The notes beneath the pieces are model-generated. The model was not told the DNA's origin, ran no database searches, and worked only from the letters and a program-made list of their open reading frames with translations. A stretch of DNA of 64,000 bases from Syngnathus acus (lineage: Eukaryota > Chordata > Actinopteri > Syngnathiformes > Syngnathidae): contig NC_051088.1 in assembly GCF_901709675.1 (NCBI RefSeq), positions 7,222,693 to 7,286,692 of the forward strand, read 5' to 3'. How positions within the stretch are numbered: the stretch's first letter is position 1; every line of letters begins with the position of its first letter. Positions 51,365 to 64,000 of this stretch are shown here, in pieces. The translations under genes and the position numbers were made by a program.

Positions 51365-53440
51365 CTGGGTGTTATAGAAAGTAATTTATTACACAAACCA
51401 AAGCTAGTTTACAAATACGGTTTCCAGTCCTGTGTGTATAGTTTAGTATGAACAAACCCACAATTCATATTTACAGACATTGCATACAGCTTGGTTTACC
51501 TGTTCTGACTTCAGCATCAAAATTTAAGATTTAAACATTCATTAAAATGAGGAATAAAAATGATTTGTACATTACATTTTGGCCCTCTCAATGTCATTTT
51601 TTTTGCATTTGAAAACATCTTAATCCAGGACCCAAGCAATAATTAATCTTCTCGTGACTGTCTAAAAACATTTGGTGGGACTGATTGACAGGTCGTTAAG
51701 AGTAAGGTCAGGTAAAGCGAGCAAAAGTAGCAGTCCGCTCTTGTTCTGCCTGTTTTTTTCTTCTTTTAAATACTGACAGACAACAATACATTTAAAAATA
51801 AAAGAAGGAAATAAAGTGTAATCCAACAATACAGGAGTAGGTTTCTGGAGCAACCTCATCTCAGTAGGCCAGGAAGAGGAACTAGTTTTTTTTTTTTTTA
51901 TTTGAGGGAAAACTGACAGGCCACCATCAGCATGTTTAATCAAATAAAACTAATAGCAAGCAATTAACCAGGTCTCAATTCTTTTTTTTTTTCTTCTAGA
52001 CAGTGATGAAGAACATTGTTTCCCCCAAAAGGCTGTCATGCAGTTTTATGGATCGGCAGGTACCAGCACTTAAACGATAAGGCAGATTCAATTGTAAAAT
52101 GTGCTCATGGCGGATCCAGGCATTCTCTGAAACTTATTTTACAAAGACAACCTACAAAACAGCCGCACTTGTGCCGTAACAGAAGGACTAGCGTATGAAA
52201 AATACTTTACGGTAGCGATTGCTTTCAACACAAGTGTGTTCGGGGCCGTTCCAGCTCGGTGTTATAACATTTGAAGGCAGGATCCGAGATTCAACAGGCT
52301 ATGTAGGCTTCCGATTACTGTCTTCAAGTCTACATTTCTGCCCCCAAAATAAAATGAAATCAAATTGCGTCACTCCTAGATCAAGAGATTAGTGGTGGCG
52401 CGCATCTAAAACACAATACTTAGTATCCACGTTCTTTGTCCCGGTCTACAGCTAGAAGATCAGCACCAGCAGTCAGTTGTGTGGAGGAGGAATGGGGAGC
52501 AGACGAGAAGAGTTTGACGGGCTTATAAATCCTTCCACTGGGCCCCCTTTTAATTGGTTTGTCATTTTTAGAACCCATGATATTATTGTTGGTGGGGGTG
52601 TGCGTGTTAATGTCATAATTGCCGAATCATAATCACCATCTTACAAGTACTTTAAATAATAGCAAGAGGGGGCAACGGTTTGTCAATTGCAACAGTGGGA
52701 TAATAGAAATGTGAGGTGAGGGCTGAGTAGTCCTGTAAGCACAGGATTAGCCTCACATAGACATCATGCCTTGAGGCTGTAAAACCATCGTATCTGAAGT
52801 GGAGGGGGTCAGCTAGAGGTGCACACAGGAACAAAATGTTTCCAGACACCAGTATTCAGGTTGTCTTGTGGTAGGCACACCTAAATTTGAGCCAAAGTGA
52901 GAATTTTAACTGTACACGTAGCCTCATCAGAGGGCAGATTGCCTTGCCTGCACAATCGGGGTTAACTATCCCACTGGCAGCCATTATTTACGTGTACTTG
53001 CTGTGCCCTGACCCGTCAAGTCATTCAAAGAGGAAACTAAGGTTGCCATCCAAACATAACACAGTCAGCGGAACATCCCCACCACAAATGATCACGCATG
53101 GCTAGATTTTGAGCAGGGGCAGGATCTCTTAATGACCTTCGGTGTTGGGCGGGGTGAGGACAAGCGGTCTTTGGATGGTGTCAAGTTCCCACCAAATTAG
53201 AAGGCCAAAGGTTTACAAAGGTCGTCGTTATTTGCCCACATCCAATCCCTCTCCTTCGTAGCTTCCCAAACAAAAGTCTCTGGGTAAATTCAGTCCGACA
53301 AACAGCCATTTTATAGCGGGAGCCATTAACTGCAGTCTTTTGCTGACCTCCCTCCTGTACGCCGTCTACTAATTCTTCTATCCCTCCCTGGCCACAGGTA
53401 CAACAGGCCGGGTGCAAACAGTCCCACAATAACTGCCACG
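51365..53440 (-). other. rhoa: Probable 3' UTR of rhoa
   Basis: Follows the rhoa stop codon. A minus-strand AATAAA at 51385-51390 would end the message near 51365, giving a 3' UTR of about 2.1 kb. Other hexamers inside could give shorter forms. No coding sequence recognised. Confidence 0.5.
51385..51390 (-). terminator. rhoa: Candidate poly(A) signal of rhoa
   Basis: AATAAA on the minus strand, followed within about 20 bases by a plausible cleavage region. It is the most distal good hexamer before intergenic sequence. Tentative. Confidence 0.4.
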
Positions 53441-58670
<5,230 letters not shown>

Positions 58671-58780
58671 CTGCAGTGCGTGCGGACTGACAAGTACAGA
58701 CAGTAGTGCTCGAAGGAGAAGAGTCGCGCCACCAGTGCAGCCCGTCAGCGTACTACTTTCATACAATGCAATGCTTCACG
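58671..58780 (-). other. rhoa: Probable non-coding first exon of rhoa
   Basis: The minus strand reads GCACGCACTGCAG|GTAAAAC, a good donor at the edge of a CpG-rich segment. It is in the right place and direction to splice to the acceptor just before the rhoa ATG. The upstream limit is approximate. Confidence 0.6.
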
Positions 58781-58880
58781 GGAGCGCGCGAGGAAGGTTG
58801 GTGAGAGGGGGAGGGGCGTCGAGCGCGTGCTCGAGAGCCACACCTGCGCGAGCACGTTAACGTTGATCGTGATGAAGCGC
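58700..58880 (-). promoter_or_regulatory. rhoa: CpG-rich promoter of rhoa
   Basis: A short region of dense CpG (GAGCGCGCGAGG, GCGTCGAGCGCGTGCTCGAG) with a GC-box-like GGGAGGGGCG, and no TATA box. It stands out against AT-rich surroundings and abuts the predicted first exon, as expected of a housekeeping gene. Confidence 0.65.
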
Positions 58881-60540
58881 GCACACGTTCAATAACGCTG
58901 CCACGGAAGCAACAATATATTCAATGATATCAATGAATGATATCATGTAATTCATCAACTGGCACACGTGCTTAATTGAAACAATTATCATTTGGTGTTT
59001 ACAATGTATATTACTGCAGTCCCCCCGTCAGGATGAAAAGCGCTCACCGAGCGTTATCTGTCAGTAGTCTGGGCAAACTGCCCCACCCAGTGGACAGTTT
59101 GGGACATTACTTGGAAAAAAACCCCATAGTTGCCGTGTACAGAATTCTGACTTTAAAGTGGAATACTCACCTATGAACCAAAATCATACAACGTATAAAA
59201 TCATAAGGTATACAGAACTTGCTTTTGCACATTTTTATTTTATTTTTTATAACGAGTGCTACTGAAAGTTGGTCTTTAATGGTCAGCAGTAAAACAATTG
59301 GGCTATTTTGTCTAATAATTAAAAATCAAACAGAAAATAACGGTTTGGCTTTGAAAATCCTTCATCCCACTCAAGCATGATTTGAAATCAGGGGTGCAGA
59401 ACCATTCAGTTCAAGGCAATGTCTGTTTTCATAGTCATCTGAGCATTTTATAAAATTAATGAAAACATATGATGCAGTCATCAAACACATTGTTCATAAC
59501 CTAACTTTGTACAAGTTTCATTTCCGCTTTTGAGAGTTGCACACAAGGCCAGGAAAAATGCTCTCTGGAGTTATCAGTTCATTACCATACTATTTCATCA
59601 CATGCTCAAAATCCCTTATAGTATCCCTTATACAAATTTCTATCGGTCCAAACCCAACATTATTTTTTCAGCTTTTGACCAAGTTTGATTTGAAATCAGT
59701 TGGACTTTGATCAACGATGACCAACTGACCCATTAAAAAACTGCATTTTCCCAACATAAAAGAAACCAACCCGTAGTCTGTCGAACCAACATCATATCGT
59801 AATACAACCAAGACATGCCACAATTTCTTCCTCTGTGTTTGTATCCTAAACATGTTCCTTTTTGTCTAATTGACTTGCCTGCCATAATCTGACCATGATT
59901 TTGATCATGCACTTGATCTATGGAACCATGTGTCTTAATCTGTAAAATAAAGCAATTCTATGAATGCATCAAGCCCCCAAAAAAGCACAAACTATGCTGA
60001 CTACCACTCAGTGCAGGTGTCCTCTCTCGGTTTGTCCTCTGTAAAAGTTAGCACAAACAAAAAGAACCAAATCCATAAAATTTGACTGTATAACAAAACA
60101 AAAGTATTGACAGTATGCAAACCCGCTCAACTCTTAAACAGTAAATCAAGTAGGACACAGGATTAGACATTGAGTCGACCTAAAACATCAGACAGATCAG
60201 ATGTTAACGCAAGACATCCAATATGCGTGTATGGAAAGTTGTTACTGTCAAGTTGTGACCAAAACAGGAGGAAAAAAGACAAGTCATAAAACTGGTCCAA
60301 AATAGTCACAGCTGGCACTTTGCTTTCAAATCCCAAAGATATTTTTTGCCCATTGCCAATCTGCTAGAACCTCCCTCCCGTCTCGTGCTGCTTGTGCTGC
60401 CGAAACCTTTTGTGGGTTGCCAAACCAAAACCTTGACAGCAAAGTAACCTGTACAGAGTCTGTCTTTTTGGGAGCCTGTCATGAATGAGCACTCCCTTGG
60501 CAAACATCTGTGGTCTGCTGTGAAAAAAGCAAAGGAATTG
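58881..60540. other. Intergenic between rhoa and tmem115
   Basis: AT-rich; no exon recognised. A second minus-strand AATAAA cluster at about 59229-59240 could be a distal tmem115 poly(A) site, in which case most of this stretch is its 3' UTR. Confidence 0.5.
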
Positions 60541-60556
60541 TACATCCAAGTTGCCA

Positions 60557-60562
60557 TTTATT
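60557..60562 (-). terminator. tmem115: Candidate proximal poly(A) signal of tmem115
   Basis: AATAAA on the minus strand about 290 bases after the tmem115 stop codon, with cleavage expected near 60540. An alternative lies near 59229. Confidence 0.4.
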
Positions 60563-60849
60563 TAAAAAGCAAAAACAAAACAAAAAGAAACCTCACAGAG
60601 CGGTGCACATTGCTCAGCTCAGTTGGGATTAATTCAGCACACGAGAATGGCTGCTTAACTTGCGCCTGTATGCAAGGAGGAAGTGTAGGCCTGCCTGCCT
60701 GACCACACGGAGCAAATCCAGTACGTGTCAAGTGACAAGACACGCTAAATCCACGTTTGGAGTTGACGGTGAAATTAACAGCGTATAAACAGGTCCACCG
60801 CCTTCTATCGTTGAAGTTAGGCCTGCCAGTGACATGCCCATCGTGTCTA

Positions 60850-61129
60850 TTACGATCTAGAAGGTGCGTCCTCGAAACTGATGATGCTCGACTCTGGCTT
60901 GGCTTGTGCAGCACCGCTCTGCGACATCGAGGAAGTGGAAGAGAGGGTCATGCCGACAGCGCCCCCCGCTGCTGGCCGGGGCACTGAGGATGGAGGGTCA
61001 CGAGGGAGGAGGGGCTGCGTATCGGTCCGGATCTCGTCCACATCATCTTCCTCGTCGTCCATGCTAGGCCAAGCTGACTGGTCCTCCACACGCTTTAGAC
61101 GCTCGTTCAGAGCCTTGAGAGCCAGTTGT
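60850..61129 (-). CDS. tmem115: tmem115 coding exon 3 (C-terminal tail)
   Basis: Residues 287-378 plus a split Arg and the TAA stop. QLALKALNERLKRVEDQSAW is conserved. The later part (EEDDVDEIRTDTQPLLPRDP and the Ser-rich end) is fish-specific in detail. Phase 2 acceptor CTCTGCACAG. Confidence 0.94.
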
Positions 61130-62598
61130 CTGTGCAGAGGAGGACAAGATTGTGACTTATTTGCCCATACCACAAAGACGAAGAGCAAATCCCCTACCTT
61201 GTCATCACTTTTTTGTTTTCGTGTTTCTGTTCAGACATTATCACGTGAGGGAGAGGAGACGCAAGAAAAATGCTGGTCACGTGACAATAACGGTAACTAA
61301 ATCGGTAATTCCTAAATGTGGTTTACAAAATAAAAACGATGCTATTTTCGTCAACCAAAACCAGAATGTTACAAAATGTCAAGGTAATTCTCAAAGATTT
61401 TGCTCAATTCCAATCACAGTAGTGTTAAGCTGGATCAGAAGAAAAAGCACGCGCTTGGGAGGACATAATAGTCAATAGGGGGGAATAGAGAGGTGGGGAG
61501 GGGTGGTGGCGTACCCGTAAATCCATATCCGCCGGGCCTCAGTTTTTAATGAAATAATAATTTGTTGCATGAAAACATGGTATGATTCATTTAATCTCCT
61601 GACTCACCTCCTCCTCTCAGCATCCTGCGGGTCTGTCCCCGGCAGGCTGATGGTGATGGACGACGGCGCGCCCACGTCGTACCTCTTCACCATCTTCCTG
61701 CACACCTTCACCTTCACTAGGGTGGCGTGAACCAATCCCGCCAGTAGGCCCACTGCCGGCTGCAGCGCCTCAGGGAAGAAACTCGCAAAGGCAAAGTGAT
61801 CCGACATGTCGCCGCGGCCTCTGCTGTGCCTCTGGTAGAAGCGTAGGTATACCCAGCCAGACAGGGCGCCATAACTGTATGAGGCCAGGGGGGCGGAGCT
61901 CTCCAGCAGGCCTGAGAGGCGCAGCAAGGCCAGGAGGAAGAGACTCAAAGCTGGGGCTGCTTTGAGCCTTACCTGGCAATTAGAGAAGAGAGGGTTTTAA
62001 TTCTAGATGGGAAAATAAATTGTTTGTCAAAAGTCAAGCCCTATTCTCACGAAAGACATGCTTCTTCCAGCTGGCATCAGCGCATACCAAATAATCTTAG
62101 CCTCACCTGTGGAACTCGGAGTACTGTCGTGTCCCCCATGGTCTGCTTCAGTGCCACCAGGACACCTCCCAGGAAGCCAGCCACTCCATGGACGCGGACA
62201 GCAAACAGGAAGTCCAGGTCGAAGGTGGCCACATAGGTGAGGAAGTAGGAGAGGCCTGCTAGAAGGCCTGCAGATACATTTACCACTGCAAAGAAGATCA
62301 GCAGTTCCAGGGCACCCCACAAAGGCTCCAGCAGGCGCCCACAGGACATCACAGTCCCAACATTGGCCACCACCCCCCACACGTGCTGCTCGATGATTCC
62401 GTGGGTGACCAGAGTCCACACCCAGAAGTTAGGAGGGAACAGATAACCGGGGGTAACCCCCAGTGCATATGATGTGTCCACAGCCCAGGAGAGCAGGTAG
62501 AGGAGAATCACCAGAGCACTGATGGCTTTCACAACCACACTAGTGCTTGCTAGCGCAGCCAGAAAGTGCTGCCTTGCCACAGGCAGATAACGATTCAT
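60850..62598 (-). CDS. tmem115: TMEM115, Golgi multi-pass membrane protein, complete
   Basis: Golgi protein with a rhomboid-like membrane region, linked in the literature to the COG complex and Golgi-to-ER retrograde traffic. Three exons (62598-62107, 61972-61608, 61129-60850) join in frame to 378 residues; the human protein is about 350. Recognisable blocks are VTPGYLFPPNFWVWTL, GRLLEPLWGALELLIFF, GGVLVALKQTMGD, WVYLRFYQRHSRGRGDM, RYDVGAPSSITISLPGTDPQ and LNERLKRVEDQSAWPSMDD. Hydrophobic segments fall at about 15-38, 95-120, 135-152 and 168-188, followed by a cytosolic tail with an acidic run and a Ser-rich end, where most of the extra length lies. The ATG at 62598 is in a good context (CTCACCATGA); an in-frame upstream codon at 62634 is not needed. 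Confidence 0.96.
61608..61972 (-). CDS. tmem115: tmem115 coding exon 2
   Basis: Residues 165-285: a last hydrophobic segment (SLFLLALLRLSGLL), then WVYLRFYQRHSRGRGDMSD, HFAFASFFPEALQPAVGLL and RYDVGAPSSITISLPGTD. Phase 0 in (TTGCCAG), phase 2 out (GGAG|GTGAGT). Confidence 0.96.
62107..62598 (-). CDS. tmem115: tmem115 coding exon 1
   Basis: Residues 1-164, starting MNRYLPVARQHFLAALASTS and ending VLRVPQ. It contains most of the membrane domain. Donor CCACAG|GTGAGG, phase 0. Confidence 0.96.
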
Positions 62599-63624
62599 GG
62601 TGAGAAGGATCCCTTCAGAGCACAAACAGCTCACAGACCAAGTGGCGTCGTTTTGAGGTTAACAGCAAGCCAGAGAATTGACACTTGAATCCACAAGCCT
62701 CATTTCTCTGGAAGCTACCTTAGTAGTCGAGTAGGCAGGAGAAGATTTCATTACGTTGAACTGAAAATCTACGCTTAAACTACACTTCAAATCTTGGACG
62801 AGAGGGAAATAAGACGCGCGGTGCAAAGGGCTGTTAACGTTTTAGCTAGGAGATCTTGTGATTTGCTTTTACATTTGCTTACAATCCTTCGAGGGGGATC
62901 TACGGAGTATGCAGCAAGAACAAATTGTTTCAATGTTAGGAGACAAAGTGCTCCAAAGTCCCAAATTCTTGAGATATCTTGCCAGTTAGCTTGTCAACAC
63001 GGGCAAGCTAATGTTAGCTGGCTGGCTAACCGAAGAAGCTGTGAGCTGGTGGTGTGTGCCCGCCATGGAGAAGCACAAAACACGTCTGGATTATCTTTTG
63101 ATAGAAGACAAACCTCTCGCAATGTAAGATGGACCAGCAATCCCGTCCACAGATCACCCAGTCTCGACATCTACCAGACAAATTGGAGCATTCCCTTGTA
63201 GCCAGCAACAGGCCTTCATCAAAACACAACCCCGGATACGTTTGACAGTTCACGTCATTGATCAATATTTCCTCGTTAACGGCCAATATCTTTTTTCCCA
63301 GACTCTCATTTTCAATTAAATCTACTTTGCTCCTTGGAATGCTAGTGGAAGTATACAAGCATAAAGTACGACTCCGGTCATAAACCCGACTCAGCTTCAA
63401 AACCACTGCCTGCCACCGTCATCTGCACTCGGCGAAAAGGCGTCAAGTCACGTAACTTTTTTAAAACACGAGCATGCTGGGAAACTGAGTTCATTGGGAA
63501 ACTGAGTTCATTTATACAAAAGTGCCCAAGAAATTTCCCGTTTGAAATGGATTTCCAATTTGAATTCATTATTCCTGCGGAGGGCAATTCTGACTATCAG
63601 CGCCTTAAATTATATACACTATAG
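62599..63624 (-). other. tmem115: tmem115 5' UTR and promoter region
   Basis: No coding exon recognised. A ZNF143-type core TCCCAGCATGC on the minus strand (63472-63482) and a nearby TTACGTGAC suggest transcription of tmem115 from about 63440, giving a 5' UTR of some 800 nt if unspliced. The 126-codon minus-strand frame at 63026-63406 has no ATG. Confidence 0.45.
63478..63511. repeat. 17-bp perfect tandem duplication in the putative tmem115 promoter
   Basis: TGGGAAACTGAGTTCAT occurs twice in succession (63478-63494 and 63495-63511). The first copy overlaps the ZNF143-like motif. Confidence 0.95.
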
Positions 63625-63941
63625 CAAAGGTGTCAAACTCAAGGCCTGGGGGCCAGATACGGTCCGCCACATCATTTTATGTGGTCCGCGAAGACAAATT
63701 GTGCATCAAATTCGTGTGTCATCACTAGAATTGCAAATTGTCTTCACTTTTGATATCTTTTTTTTCTTAAATATTTGACCAGTTTTTACTCGTCTGATTT
63801 GAAAACGAGTTATTTGTCAGTTTGTTTTGTAGCTTTTACTGTATAAAATATGGGGTGCTCATACATTTATTTGGGTTGACAGTCATAATGGCCCTCCGAA
63901 AGAAGCTATGACTACAATGCAGCCCGCGTTTGACACCCCTG
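63625..63941. mobile_element. Non-autonomous hAT-type transposon with 8-bp target duplication
   Basis: A 317-bp element with ends CAAAGGTGTCAAACTC and GCGTTTGACACCCCTG, imperfect inverted repeats of a widespread fish family. It is flanked by the identical 8-bp duplication CACTATAG (63617-63624 and 63942-63949). The left end is slightly degenerate. No coding capacity. Confidence 0.9.
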
Positions 63942-64000
63942 CACTATAGGCTACACATCAACCTGACAAATAACTAGTTTTGAGATCAGAGACTAGTAAA

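Noticed and set aside
63026-63406. 126-codon minus-strand open frame upstream of tmem115
   Set aside because: It begins with GTG and contains no ATG; not recognised. More likely untranslated leader or intergenic sequence.

Overview
The window is nuclear DNA from a ray-finned fish, probably a percomorph teleost. It has large AT-rich introns, GT-AG spliced vertebrate genes, long (TC)n and (GT)n microsatellites, short non-autonomous DNA transposons with intact target duplications, and a fish-type tRNA-derived SINE. The species cannot be named from the sequence. All three recognisable protein genes lie on the minus strand and are complete.

Layout, left to right. 1-1599: no gene seen. About 1600-45279: a class 3 semaphorin, with a probable 3' UTR (1600-4442), 18 coding exons (4443-42799) that join in frame to 764 residues, and one or two candidate 5' UTR exons (42800-42923 and 45202-45279). 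Three large introns (10007-17006, 20693-25726, 25882-42699) hold only repeats and low-complexity sequence. 45280-51364: intergenic, but with a well-formed plus-strand promoter at 49386-49492 that has no recognisable gene behind it. About 51365-58780: rhoa, with a long 3' UTR, four coding exons encoding 193 residues, and a CpG-rich non-coding first exon. About 60540-63480: tmem115, with three coding exons encoding 378 residues. 63625-63941: a hAT-type element with an 8-bp target duplication.

How the genes relate. Sema3 proteins are secreted guidance ligands acting through neuropilin/plexin receptors, and their collapse signalling runs through Rho-family GTPases. TMEM115 is a Golgi membrane protein. 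The shared linkage most likely reflects the ancestral block on human 3p21.31 (SEMA3B/SEMA3F, TMEM115, RHOA), not co-regulation. The semaphorin tail and the linkage suggest SEMA3B, while parts of the sema domain look closer to SEMA3G, so the paralogue is left open.

I found no clearly new biological system. The best candidates for a second look are the orphan plus-strand promoter (three inverted CCAAT boxes, a tandem MEF2-like repeat and a TATA box) and the unusual C-terminal tail of the semaphorin. Coordinates were derived by hand from splice consensus and reading-frame continuity. Every coding junction in the three genes keeps frame.
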